This document shows, one piece after another, positions 1 through 7,844 of a stretch of 14,617 nt of DNA. The notes under the pieces were generated by a model. The model saw only the letters and a list, made by a program, of their open reading frames with translations, was not told where the DNA came from and did no database searches. A program made the position numbers and the translations under genes. Origin of the DNA: Opitutia bacterium UBA4506 (GTDB taxonomy: Bacteria > Verrucomicrobiota > Verrucomicrobiia > Opitutales > Puniceicoccaceae); assembly GCA_002388665.1 (NCBI GenBank), contig DGMY01000048.1, positions 1 through 14,617 on the forward strand, in the 5' to 3' direction. Numbering within the stretch: the first letter of the stretch is position 1; every line of letters starts with the position of its first letter.

Positions 1-261
1 GGGTGTCCTTCATTGAATCATTGATTCTAAAGAGGAAGTAGGTTCTTCAATCGATCAGTCTCCGTGCGCCTCGCGCCTCCGTGTGAGACGATTGCGGTGG
101 AGCGGTTGCGCGGGAAGGGCTAGTTTTACAGTAGAACAGCAGGTCGTGGTTCCGATCCTTATCGAGGGGGGTGGATTTCCCTCACGGAGGCACACGGAGG
201 AGCGTTGAGTCAAGGTGTAAGAACAGAAGCCGTTTGGGTTGCCTGCAATCCCGTAATAAAA
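1..261. other. Gene-free left end with inverted CTCCGTG/CACGGAGG motifs
   Basis: No convincing coding sequence lies here. A CTCCGTG-rich stretch at about 59-88 is matched in opposite orientation by a CACGGAGG-rich stretch at 181-200, making a loose inverted pair about 100 nt apart. A short perfect palindrome (GAATCA, one base, TGATTC) is at 15-27. The region lies downstream of the AAA+ gene that ends at 262. I see no classic hairpin plus T-run terminator. The inverted motif resembles dispersed intergenic repeats I associate with Verrucomicrobiota/Planctomycetota, but this is recollection and has not been checked. Confidence 0.4.
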
Positions 262-1623
262 TCAGTCGGCGATATCCTCCGGAGCTAGGAGTGCGAGGGT
301 CTCCCGATCGAGAGGACCTCTTCGTCGACTTAAGCGAAAGGCGTGGTTGCGGATGATCTGTTCGAATAGGTTTCGGGCGTAGCGCCCATTTCCGAACGAG
401 CTTCCAGCTAAGGAGGTCTCTCGTTCGAAAATATGGAGCAGCTTTTCCTCGGCCTCCGGACTGAGGCGGTAATCGTTGTTCTTACAAAACATCGCAAAAA
501 TCTTGCAGAGTTCGGAAGCCGAGTAATTTTCGAAATCCAAATGGGTATTAAACCGAGAACGAAGACCGGGATTTGAGTCGAGAAACTCCTGCATTTCCGT
601 AGGATATCCGGCAACGATAACGACAAGTTGGTGGCGTTCGTCCTCCATCCGCTTTACGAGAGTGTCGATGGCTTCGCCACCAAAATCTGAGCCATCACTT
701 GACCGAGCCAGACTGTAGGCTTCGTCGATAAAGAGCACGCCCCCGATGGCCCGGTCGACTGCCTCATTTGTTTTCTTGGCGGTGTGACCGACATATTGAC
801 CGACAAGTCCAGAACGGTCTGTCTCGATTAGATGGCCTCTCTGCAAAAAACCAAGCGAATGGTAAATTTTAGCGACGATCCGGGCCACGGTCGTCTTGCC
901 GGTTCCGGGCGCTCCAGAAAATACAATATGCAGAGAAATATCGGCAACTTGAAGGGATGCTGCGGAGCGTTGTTTTTGAATCTCGAGAAAACCCGCAAGT
1001 CGTTTGATCTCGGTCTTCACTCCTTGCAGACCGATCAAGCGGTCGAGTTCGGATATCACCTTCTCGATCGGCGGCCGAGACGGTATATCGGGTAGAACCG
1101 CAGAGGATGCGGTTGGTGTTAAGTTCGAGGACCCTGAAATACCTCGTTCATCCGTTGAGATCGAATGCTCTGTTGACAAATTAAACATGGTGAGAATCTC
1201 AGCCTCAGCCTCTGAGTCAGGTTCTCCTAGCAATCGGCGCCCTAAATTGTCCAGAAAGCGCCGCTCATCTAAGTTGGGCAGTCCATCAACAACTGCGGCA
1301 GAGAAGGCCAGCCGAAACACTGCTTCTGCGAGGGGGCGACAACGGGTCGCCTTTTTGAATTCTTCCAGATGGTAAGAAGGAAGATGATCAGCCCTTGATG
1401 CCAAGAGCCGCAGGTCAGTCGACGACCAGCCAAGTTGGCGGGCTACCTCAGCGAGTAGATCAGCCTCTCTTGGACCCCATTTTGCATCCATCCGAGAGGC
1501 AAGAAAGAGAGCGAAATAGAGTTCGAAACGCGTTTCCAAGGAGTCGAGTTCACACTCCGAATGCTCGTGGGGCGCCGCGCGAAAAATCGGATTCAAACAG
1601 TATCGAACAACAATGGAGGACAT
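262..1623 (-). CDS. CbxX/SpoVK-family AAA+ ATPase with TerB-like N-terminal region
   Basis: The 453-residue protein is an AAA+ ATPase that presumably remodels a protein partner in the cytoplasm. The family hallmark LIGLQGVKTEI is at 196-206, Walker A GAPGTGKTT at 237-245, and Walker B VLFIDEAY at 296-303. A probable arginine finger lies in NPGLRSRF (351-358), and a sensor-2-like GNGRYARN at 411-418. Residues about 35-135 are helical, with LYFALFLASRMD and AFSAAVVDGLPNLDE resembling TerB-type helices. A Ser/Thr-rich linker (about 150-185) joins the two parts. It is the last gene of the minus-strand run, 101 nt after speD, so it may have its own promoter. Family members include rubisco activase CbxX and sporulation SpoVK, but no carboxysome or sporulation genes are near, so the substrate is unknown. 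The AAA+ call is firm and the TerB call tentative. Confidence 0.9.
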   Translation of the reverse strand: MSSIVVRYCLNPIFRAAPHEHSECELDSLETRFELYFALFLASRMDAKWGPREADLLAEVARQLGWSSTDLRLLASRADHLPSYHLEEFKKATRCRPLAEAVFRLAFSAAVVDGLPNLDERRFLDNLGRRLLGEPDSEAEAEILTMFNLSTEHSISTDERGISGSSNLTPTASSAVLPDIPSRPPIEKVISELDRLIGLQGVKTEIKRLAGFLEIQKQRSAASLQVADISLHIVFSGAPGTGKTTVARIVAKIYHSLGFLQRGHLIETDRSGLVGQYVGHTAKKTNEAVDRAIGGVLFIDEAYSLARSSDGSDFGGEAIDTLVKRMEDERHQLVVIVAGYPTEMQEFLDSNPGLRSRFNTHLDFENYSASELCKIFAMFCKNNDYRLSPEAEEKLLHIFERETSLAGSSFGNGRYARNLFEQIIRNHAFRLSRRRGPLDRETLALLAPEDIAD

Positions 1624-1724
1624 AAACGAATAGAGTACAAATTTAACGCCGACGAGAAGCTGCCAATGGAAATTGGGTTCTCAAAACCGAGCTCAGTCCT
1701 CCGCGAGTTGGACATATCTTCAGT

Positions 1725-2111
1725 TCATTGGGGTCCTCGTGAAAGAAGTCGACGGCTATGACTACCAGCACGAAAACCTTCAACTATTAAATCCTCGATC
1801 CGATCGAGAATCTCGCGATCACCGCAAGTGAAGCAGTCGATCGCAGCGTATCCGCATTCCGGCCAAGTGTGAGCCGCAATATGGCTCTCAGCAATGACTA
1901 GAACGCCACTAACGCCTTGCGGGCTGAAGTGATGGAACGCCGAATTGACAATGGTTGCACCCGCTGCATCCGCAGCTGCGCGGAGCAATTTTTCCACCTT
2001 CGAAACGGAGTCGAGACTGTCGTACCTACAGTCATGCAAGTCCAGCAGTAGATGGTAGCCTACAGCAGTTGTTTCTGCTGGGACGGTACCCGTGGAGGAC
2101 CGGTGCGACAT
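1725..2111 (-). CDS. speD: S-adenosylmethionine decarboxylase proenzyme (pyruvoyl type)
   Basis: SpeD decarboxylates S-adenosylmethionine to give the aminopropyl donor for spermidine synthesis. The 128-residue length fits the small class-1B bacterial/archaeal enzymes. The self-cleavage motif is seen as AESHIAAHTWPE with Glu75-Ser76, so Ser76 would become the pyruvoyl group. His81 (+5) and Cys96 (+20, in DCFTCGD) match the spacing of the Thermotoga processing and proton-donor residues (Ser63, His68, Cys83). HHFSPQGVSGV at 60-70 is also family-typical. The first ~15 residues are poorly conserved, so a slightly later start is possible. The gene lies 30 nt after the PspA gene and in the same operon as a spermidine-synthase-like gene, so substrate supply and use are co-encoded. 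All catalytic residues are present and it should be active. Confidence 0.93.
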   Translation of the reverse strand: MSHRSSTGTVPAETTAVGYHLLLDLHDCRYDSLDSVSKVEKLLRAAADAAGATIVNSAFHHFSPQGVSGVLVIAESHIAAHTWPECGYAAIDCFTCGDREILDRIEDLIVEGFRAGSHSRRLLSRGPQ

Positions 2112-2141
2112 GTTGGCGTGAAGAACGAAAAGCAGAAATGT

Positions 2142-2843
2142 TCAGGAAGTCTTACCTTCCACCATATTGGCTTTCATCGCGTCCAGTTTTGCTTGAATAT
2201 CAGGACTTGCCGCACCGGATCCCAGGTCCTCGAACTCCTTCTCCAAGGTGTCTTTGCCCTCGAATGTTTCTGCCAATTCTTTTGCCGCATCGGCCTCGTT
2301 GGAGGTACGTTCGGCCTTGGCTTTCATCCGGGCCATGAGGTCGTCCGCGCCTCGGCCCTTTTTGCTGATCTTTGCTTTGGCCTCGTAAATGCCTTTCTTC
2401 ACATCAGCTGCCTTGCTTTGGGCAATGATGAAATCTTTGTTGCGGCGAAATTCGGCCAATTCATCTTCCATTTTGAAGACGTCTTTCTTTAGGTCTTCGA
2501 CCGCATCACGCTGCTGCTGCCAATTTCCCTGTAGGGCTGTGGCTTTCTGCTCGTGTTCCGTAGCCCGTTGGAGAGCTTTTACTGCCAGGTCCTCCTTCCC
2601 GGCCCTGAGGGCGGCCTGCGCCTTTTGCTCCCAAGAGAACTTTTCCGCTTTTTCGCTCTCCAACTGTTTCTTAGTCTCGCGCTCGGTGGCGATACAGCTC
2701 TGGATCGACCGTTTCGCTTCGCGGATCTGCTTATCCTTGTCCTCGATGGCTTGATTCAACATCACCTCCGGCTTCTCGAATTTATCGATGGCTCGATTGG
2801 CGTGCGCTTGTCCGATTTTAAAAATGCGTGAGAATATGCTCAT
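2142..2843 (-). CDS. PspA/IM30 family membrane-stress protein (YjfJ-like)
   Basis: This 233-residue, highly charged protein is almost wholly helical. It has a short amphipathic N-terminal helix (1-18, MSIFSRIFKIGQAHANRAID), then a long coiled coil (about 25-190) and a low-complexity C-terminus. That is the PspA/IM30 layout: a peripheral protein that oligomerises on the inner face of the cytoplasmic membrane and stabilises or remodels it. KPEVMLNQAIEDKDKQIREA (about 24-43) corresponds to the family's start of helix 2. It lies 24 nt downstream of a DUF2170 gene, the same pairing as E. coli yjfI-yjfJ, so it is closer to YjfJ than to the pspABC phage-shock operon. No PspF, PspB or PspC is visible. 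The start is assigned because the amphipathic helix begins there, although no clear ribosome-binding site precedes it. Confidence 0.9.
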   Translation of the reverse strand: MSIFSRIFKIGQAHANRAIDKFEKPEVMLNQAIEDKDKQIREAKRSIQSCIATERETKKQLESEKAEKFSWEQKAQAALRAGKEDLAVKALQRATEHEQKATALQGNWQQQRDAVEDLKKDVFKMEDELAEFRRNKDFIIAQSKAADVKKGIYEAKAKISKKGRGADDLMARMKAKAERTSNEADAAKELAETFEGKDTLEKEFEDLGSGAASPDIQAKLDAMKANMVEGKTS

Positions 2844-2867
2844 AGCGTGGTTCTCGGGTTTCCGTGT

Positions 2868-3296
2868 TTATTTTACTAATGGGGCGAGGATCGTTACCGC
2901 CTTGTCAGTGGCGAGTTCGAGCGCGTCGAAGACGCTGAGGATTTCTCGGTCACTCAGATCACCGACTACCCGGCTCTCGGCGAGCACCAAACGAGGGTCG
3001 TCGGGATTCGTGTTGTCGAGACCAAAGGAAACTGGCTGAATCTCCGTGTTGGCATCTAGCAACGCTTTGTAGAGGTCTTCGCTTCCAATCTCAGCGATGC
3101 TGCCTAAATCGACTTCAAAGGATAGCACCTCGTCGCCGATATTGAGGAAGACCGGCAACTCGCCATCTCGGACGACGCGGTAGATGGACGATTCCAAGGC
3201 TTCGACTTCCATCCCGTGCATTTGGAGGAAATCGATCAAGTCGTCGGTGCGGGTGGTATGTATAGTTGGGCCGTTCATAAATTGGGTCTTCAACAT
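2868..3296 (-). CDS. DUF2170 family protein (YjfI-like)
   Basis: This is a 142-residue acidic, soluble, mixed alpha/beta protein with no signal peptide or membrane segment. The pattern ELPVFLNIGDEVLSFEVDLG (46-65), followed by a helical DREILSVFDALELATDKA (126-143 region) and the position directly before a PspA-family gene, fit DUF2170, the family of E. coli YjfI. Its biochemical role is not established; a partner or regulator of the adjacent PspA homologue is an inference from conserved neighbourhood. It starts 13 nt after the potassium-channel gene. Met1 is used here, but Met7 (nt 3278) is an equally plausible start because neither has a strong ribosome-binding site. Confidence 0.75.
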   Translation of the reverse strand: MLKTQFMNGPTIHTTRTDDLIDFLQMHGMEVEALESSIYRVVRDGELPVFLNIGDEVLSFEVDLGSIAEIGSEDLYKALLDANTEIQPVSFGLDNTNPDDPRLVLAESRVVGDLSDREILSVFDALELATDKAVTILAPLVK

Positions 3297-3309
3297 TCTC
3301 GGTTTGCCA

Positions 3310-4410
3310 TTAGGACGATGGAGCGTTTTGCGCTAATATGGACTCTTCGACATCTTCGAAGTCCGACGTCTTCTCGGCAAGGATAATCAGCCTTTCATTT
3401 TGACCGATGATATGCTGGTTAGATGGGTTCAGGATGAAGTTCCCGTTTTGGATGAGCCCGATAATCTGCATGTTATTCGGATGTTCGAGAGCAGCGATTT
3501 GAATGTCGCGGACCTTCTTTCCCTGCAGTCGGGTCTTCAGAATATGAAACTGCGAGCCGATGCGATTCGTGATGATTTGATGAAAGATTTCGTTCACCCC
3601 AGGGCTGAGAAACTCCTGAACCAGCAAACAATCGGTGATACCCTCGTGGGCTACGATACCATCAGCACCGGCACGTCGCATCATTTTCAAGTTCTGACGA
3701 CCGATCAGTTCGGAGACAACGTGGATGTCTCGTCCGCACTCGCGGGAAATGCTTTCGATGATGGCGCTCGTGGCAAAGGTTTGGGCATCGGCGTCTTCGG
3801 AATCCCGATTTTCCGCGAGAACAAACACGCCTGTGCATTTTTCTACGCCTGCTTTCCGAAGGATGTCTTCCGATTGCGGACGCCCGCGAACGAACAACAC
3901 GCCTTCGGTGGCCAATTTGTCGGGGAGCTCCTCGATCGTACTAGTGACGAGAACGAAAGTCGCTTCACGGTAGAGCTCGGTTTCGCGAAGTTCCTCGATG
4001 ATTTGTAGTACCTTGGAGGTCGATGGATGGCCGCAGATAAGAAAATGATTTTTTTTCATAACGGGTTTGAGTCCTTTGCGACGCGCCGAGGCGCCTTTGA
4101 TGACGGCATCAGCTACCGAGCCGAGGAAGTAACCTAGAAGACCAATGCCGAGGAGAAATGTGGGATAGGAGACCAGAAACCGACCGATTGGAGTCTGCGC
4201 ATAAAAATCGCCGTAGCCTACAGTAGTCATGGTGACCATTGCCCACCAGATACCGTCCGCGAGACTCAGGCCGTCCTGTACATGCCGCTCTGCGAGGAAG
4301 AAGGCTGTGCCGAAGACAAAGTTGAGGCAAAACGTCCAGAATAACACCAATAAAATCCGGCGTGGAGAGGATGCCGGAGGGAATATTTTATTGATGAGAA
4401 AGATCAACAT
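3310..4410 (-). CDS. Two-TM potassium channel with cytoplasmic RCK/TrkA domain
   Basis: The 366-residue channel subunit has TM1 at about 18-40, a pore loop with the canonical K+ selectivity filter TTVGYGD (62-68), TM2 at about 77-100, then a cytosolic RCK region. The RCK Rossmann start reads FLICGHPSTSKVL (123-135), lacking a GxGxxG loop and resembling the ICGWSES-type loop of MthK-like channels. A C-terminal TrkA-C-like lobe covers about 290-348 (GNFILNPSNQHII, ERLIILAEK). Expected assembly is a membrane tetramer gated by ligand binding to an RCK ring. The ligand (Ca2+, nucleotide or other) cannot be told from sequence. It sits between the SpeE-like gene (26 nt) and the DUF2170 gene (13 nt). 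Polyamines are known blockers of several K+ channels, which makes the pairing suggestive. Confidence 0.92.
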   Translation of the reverse strand: MLIFLINKIFPPASSPRRILLVLFWTFCLNFVFGTAFFLAERHVQDGLSLADGIWWAMVTMTTVGYGDFYAQTPIGRFLVSYPTFLLGIGLLGYFLGSVADAVIKGASARRKGLKPVMKKNHFLICGHPSTSKVLQIIEELRETELYREATFVLVTSTIEELPDKLATEGVLFVRGRPQSEDILRKAGVEKCTGVFVLAENRDSEDADAQTFATSAIIESISRECGRDIHVVSELIGRQNLKMMRRAGADGIVAHEGITDCLLVQEFLSPGVNEIFHQIITNRIGSQFHILKTRLQGKKVRDIQIAALEHPNNMQIIGLIQNGNFILNPSNQHIIGQNERLIILAEKTSDFEDVEESILAQNAPSS

Positions 4411-4436
4411 GGTCGTGGTGAGTAGCCTCTGACGGC

Positions 4437-6023
4437 TCAGCGCCAGTAATTCCAGCCTTTCAAGTAAGCGTGCATCAGTTCTGGGTCGTCAAGCGTGCTA
4501 ACGACTGTCTCCCCCTCCGGATTATCGGTATCGGGCGAAAAATGGAAAAGATGCGGCAGCATGTTCTGACTAAGATAACGGGTAGCGATGTCCGGAATTT
4601 CGAAGACGTCGGGCGAAAGGGGAAACTTCGTTGCGAGGTTGAATCCCCAGTCACCGAACGAAGGGACATGTACGTGGTATGGAAGCACAAATGAAAAATC
4701 GGAGGATTCGAGGGTGCGGTGGATCGTCCAAAACGCATGGCGCGCGAAATAGGGGCTGGTGGATTGAGTGGCAAAGACCCCGTCCGACGTCAGGCGGGAG
4801 GCAACCAGATTAAAGAATTCCCGGCTGTAGAGACGGGCGAGGGAGACGTTGTTTGGGTCGGGCAGGTCGGCTAGGATCACGTTGTAGCTGTTCGCGGGCA
4901 CATCCAATAGGAATTGCATCGCATCACTGTGGACAATCACGACTCTTTCATGCTCGAGAACTCCTTTATTGAGAGCTCGTAATAAAGGGTTCTTCCGAGC
5001 TAATTGGGTGATGGCGGGATCGAGGTCGACAAGTGTGATGGAGGAAATATCGGGATATTTTAACAGTTCTCGAATCGCCAGACCATCGCCTCCACCGAGC
5101 ACGAGCACATTCGAATGCCGAGGGGCGGCGGCCATAGGAACATGAACCAGACTTTCGTGGTAACGGTATTCGTCACGCGACGAAAACTGGAGATTGCCGT
5201 TGAGGAAAAGACGCACGTCATCAGCATAGCGGGTGAGGACGATCTTCTGGTATCGGCTTTGCTGATCTAGGATTACGTGGTCGGAGTAAAGGCTCCGCGA
5301 CCAAAATCCTGTGAGAACGTGGGCGGCGATCAACAGGATCAGTAGGATAACGGCGGTTGCGGCGTTGAGCAAGGTGAGACGTCTGCGGCTGGGACCGCAT
5401 TCCTTGCTTCCGAAAAAGGCCAGCATTAGGAAGCCGAGACTGAGGTTGATGAGTCCGATGATTAGTGAACTTCGGAAGGTGCCGAAAAGAGGGAGCAGTA
5501 AGAACGGAAAAAGCAACGTGGCGATCAGAGCTCCAAGGTAGTCGATGCTCAGGACGTTTGAGATGTTGAGCTTCAGGCTATAGTATCGTTCGAGGATCCG
5601 AGTGAGCAGCGGGATCTCAAAGCCGATGAGTAGACCGATCGATAGAGACAGGGCGACCATGACCACGGCGTAGGCGTCAGGCGCAGCTGAATAACATAGG
5701 TACAGCAATGGTACGCTGGCGCCCCCGAGAAAGCCCAAGCCGATTTCCAGAAATACGAAATTTCGAATCAGATTGCCACGAATAAAGCGCGACAACCACG
5801 CCCCGCTTCCCATCGAGGCCATGTAAAGACCTATGGTCAGAGAGAACTGCTTCACACTGTCTCCGAGAAAGTAGGAAGATGTCGTGCTGATCAGCAACTC
5901 GTAGACGATCGAACAAAGACCCGCCACGAAAACGGCGATAATGAGAACGGAAGTCTCTTTGTGCCCCGTCTTACGGCTAGCTTCCACCGGCGACGACCCC
6001 GTTACTGTCTCAGAGGGGGACAT
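4437..6023 (-). CDS. Membrane-anchored spermidine-synthase-like aminopropyltransferase
   Basis: The 528-residue protein has an N-terminal multi-TM domain and a C-terminal spermidine-synthase fold. Hydrophobic segments cover about 25-45, 60-77, 88-110, 117-138, 160-205 and 218-238. The synthase part has YQKIVLTR (258-265), a DEYRYHE substrate motif (284-290), the SAM-type loop LGGGDG (309-314), acidic VDLDP (332-336) and the catalytic-region DLPDPN (386-391). Aminopropyltransferases move the aminopropyl group of decarboxylated SAM onto putrescine or another amine. The presence of speD in the same operon supports real transferase activity, but the acceptor is unknown. The membrane domain suggests a membrane-proximal amine or transport-coupled product. 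The C-terminal tail beyond 465 is unlike classical SpeE. It starts 30 nt after the small secreted-protein gene. Confidence 0.9.
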   Translation of the reverse strand: MSPSETVTGSSPVEASRKTGHKETSVLIIAVFVAGLCSIVYELLISTTSSYFLGDSVKQFSLTIGLYMASMGSGAWLSRFIRGNLIRNFVFLEIGLGFLGGASVPLLYLCYSAAPDAYAVVMVALSLSIGLLIGFEIPLLTRILERYYSLKLNISNVLSIDYLGALIATLLFPFLLLPLFGTFRSSLIIGLINLSLGFLMLAFFGSKECGPSRRRLTLLNAATAVILLILLIAAHVLTGFWSRSLYSDHVILDQQSRYQKIVLTRYADDVRLFLNGNLQFSSRDEYRYHESLVHVPMAAAPRHSNVLVLGGGDGLAIRELLKYPDISSITLVDLDPAITQLARKNPLLRALNKGVLEHERVVIVHSDAMQFLLDVPANSYNVILADLPDPNNVSLARLYSREFFNLVASRLTSDGVFATQSTSPYFARHAFWTIHRTLESSDFSFVLPYHVHVPSFGDWGFNLATKFPLSPDVFEIPDIATRYLSQNMLPHLFHFSPDTDNPEGETVVSTLDDPELMHAYLKGWNYWR

Positions 6024-6053
6024 ATAACTTGATGATTGTGGAGGCGGGGGACT

Positions 6054-6311
6054 TTACTTTCCGGCTCCTGGGCCGAGGCCGGCCGAGCCCGGGCCCCCGA
6101 CACTTCCGCTGCGCGCCGATGATGTCGGGTAGTAACGAGCTCCTCCGAGATAGAAAAAGCTGGGACCATGATGTCCGTGATATCGTCCAGACTCGTCGCG
6201 TTGCGTGCCGTATCCAGCGTATCCCCATCCGCGGGCACTGGCTGACCATGCCACACCGAAGAGCAGGAGCAGAATAACGGAAAATATAATCAGTTTGACG
6301 GATTTTGGCAT
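6054..6311 (-). CDS. Small exported Gly/Tyr/Ser-rich protein
   Basis: This 85-residue protein begins with a basic residue pair and a hydrophobic run (about 5-24, LIIFSVILLLLFGVAWSASA). It could be a signal peptide cleaved after an AxA-like SASA, or a single membrane anchor. The rest is low complexity: Gly, Tyr, His and Ser with two GYxGYG/YHGHHG-type patches and a C-terminal GPGS/GPGAG tail. It lies 9 nt after the two-TM gene and 30 nt before the SpeE-like gene, so it is very likely a true operon member. No family is recognised. By position it could take the role of the small exported proteins of other yjf-type clusters, but this is inference. Other frames across this G+C-rich segment are also open and look like shadows. 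Confidence 0.6.
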   Translation of the reverse strand: MPKSVKLIIFSVILLLLFGVAWSASARGWGYAGYGTQRDESGRYHGHHGPSFFYLGGARYYPTSSARSGSVGGPGSAGLGPGAGK

Positions 6312-6320
6312 TTTAGAAAG

Positions 6321-6947
6321 TTACTGCATGCTGTTGGCTATAGCGGTATTCACCGCATTGCGGTTGGCGTAGTAGCCTAGGCCGATTCCTGTCAGAAGTG
6401 CGGGAATACCGAGGACAAGCAACGGAATAGTGCTGCCTCGGCGCGGCACAAATTTTACGGTTACCGGCTGACCATAGCTCGGAGGAGAGCTGGCGCTTTC
6501 AATGCGAACCGGATAAGTGGAGACGATGGGGAAGGTGACCTTCATATTATAGCTGTTCTTTTGTTCGCTCCAGGCGCCTTCGTCATAGCCACTAGCCCGC
6601 CAGAAATCGTTGCCAAAGGAGATCAGGTTGGTGCCGTCCGGGCTCTCGATATTGACCGAGATGTCGCTCCAACCATGGTTATTCGGTAGACCATTCGGGG
6701 ATTGTGAGACCTTTACTAGAAAGACGGTGTTCGGCTCGGTGACTTTCAGTTGTTTGACTTGGTTTTCAATCGAGGGGTCGAACGTGAAACTTTGCGGACT
6801 ACCTGCGCTAGTGCTTTGCTGGTAAGCTCCCAGAAAACAAAGCATTGAGAATCCGATCAAGATCAAGGCGTATGGGATCAGGCCACTACCGGCGCCTTCG
6901 ACCTCGGGATTGATCTGACTGGAGTGGTAAGCGCTTCGTCTGGGCAT
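6321..6947 (-). CDS. Two-TM protein with exported beta-rich domain, function unknown
   Basis: The protein has 208 residues, with a short cytoplasmic N-terminus and TM1 at about 22-41. A roughly 130-residue polar domain rich in Thr/Ser/Val strands (about 45-170) follows, then TM2 at about 172-192 and a short tail. The Arg-rich N-terminus and RRGS before TM2 leave topology unsettled; with two TMs the central domain and the two termini lie on opposite sides, most likely the central domain outside. Patterns such as NTVFLVKVSQS and YNMKVTFPIVSTYPVRIES suggest a beta sandwich. I do not recognise a named family. It lies 18 nt after the duplicated DUF350 gene and 9 nt before the small secreted-protein gene, so it is probably an envelope component of the same complex. 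Confidence 0.7.
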   Translation of the reverse strand: MPRRSAYHSSQINPEVEGAGSGLIPYALILIGFSMLCFLGAYQQSTSAGSPQSFTFDPSIENQVKQLKVTEPNTVFLVKVSQSPNGLPNNHGWSDISVNIESPDGTNLISFGNDFWRASGYDEGAWSEQKNSYNMKVTFPIVSTYPVRIESASSPPSYGQPVTVKFVPRRGSTIPLLVLGIPALLTGIGLGYYANRNAVNTAIANSMQ

Positions 6948-6965
6948 TGCGAAAGATTTGGAAAT

Positions 6966-7811
6966 TTAGCTGAAAATGAGGATGAGAAGGGTCGCGAAAG
7001 CGACCATAGCGGAGGCTTCCATTATGGCAGCGCCGACATTGCGGTCTTCCGAAATCTCACGATTTAGGTCGATCTTGGAGAGCACGACCTTGTCGAAGCA
7101 ATAGCGGACCAAGGGAAGGAGAACGATCACCAGTGCAGCTTCCCAGGCAAAAGTCGTGAAATTCTCCGTCCATCCGAGGAATGCGCCACCGGAAGCGTGG
7201 GCAAGAACGATGCCAATGGCGGTCAGGGCGCCCGCGAAGGCAATGCCCGCAGCCACATTGTCATCTTCGATCGCCTCATGCACTTCATAGGGAACCAGTT
7301 TCTCGTAAAGAAGGCCGAAAAGTACCAGCACCACCTGGCCTGCAAAGAAGAACGCAAGGGCCGAAAGGATGCCGCCTCCCTCCCCGTTTATCGAGCCCGC
7401 CACGATGAAGGCGGCAGCCAAGTAGGAGCCCGCTTGCACCGCGCCTGTGCCGACATTTCGATCCTCGATGATCTCCTTGACGTTGCAAAATTTATAGAGA
7501 ATCAGCTTGTCGTTGATAATTCTGGAGAGATTCAACAGAAGTACCCCGCCGAGCGACCATCCCCCGACCCGTAGGAGGTCAACGCCAAGTCCGTGGCTCG
7601 GGCCAACAAAGGCACCGATAAACACGATCACCACCCCGAGTAGGTACCCGCTGAAACTTACCGCGAGCGCAGTGTTGTCGTGTTGCGCTAATTGGACGTC
7701 GATCAAATAGGGAGTGAAAAAGTCGTTGATCAGTTTCGCAGCCGTAATAACGACGAGTGCGAGGGCCAAAAAAGCGGCACCGGTCAACAGTTCGATCCAA
7801 AATGGGTTCAT
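6966..7811 (-). CDS. Tandem DUF350 (YjfL-like) membrane protein
   Basis: The 281-residue polytopic membrane protein has about eight hydrophobic helices. Four related acidic turn motifs recur: HDNTALAVSFSG (44-55), IEDRNVGTGAVQAG (115-128), IEDDNVAAGIAFAG (181-194) and SEDRNVGAAIMEAS (254-267). DUF350 proteins such as E. coli YjfL are about 130 residues with two such motifs, so this is two DUF350 domains fused head to tail. The biochemical role of DUF350 is not established. Its constant association with PspA-like proteins and ATP-grasp or polyamine genes suggests a membrane component of that system. It starts 33 nt after the DUF4178 gene with no obvious ribosome-binding site, consistent with translation as part of one transcript. 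Confidence 0.88.
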   Translation of the reverse strand: MNPFWIELLTGAAFLALALVVITAAKLINDFFTPYLIDVQLAQHDNTALAVSFSGYLLGVVIVFIGAFVGPSHGLGVDLLRVGGWSLGGVLLLNLSRIINDKLILYKFCNVKEIIEDRNVGTGAVQAGSYLAAAFIVAGSINGEGGGILSALAFFFAGQVVLVLFGLLYEKLVPYEVHEAIEDDNVAAGIAFAGALTAIGIVLAHASGGAFLGWTENFTTFAWEAALVIVLLPLVRYCFDKVVLSKIDLNREISEDRNVGAAIMEASAMVAFATLLILIFS

Positions 7812-7844
7812 AACAGTGATTTGAATAATTGGTACCGAGGTCGG

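Noticed and set aside
171..356. Plus-strand open frame at the left end
   Set aside because: It runs across the inverted repeat and into the 3' end of the AAA+ gene on the other strand, with shadow-like composition.
6002..6277. Several other open frames over the small exported protein
   Set aside because: They arise from the G+C-rich low-complexity segment. Only the frame at 6054-6311 has a signal-like hydrophobic start and operon-compatible spacing.
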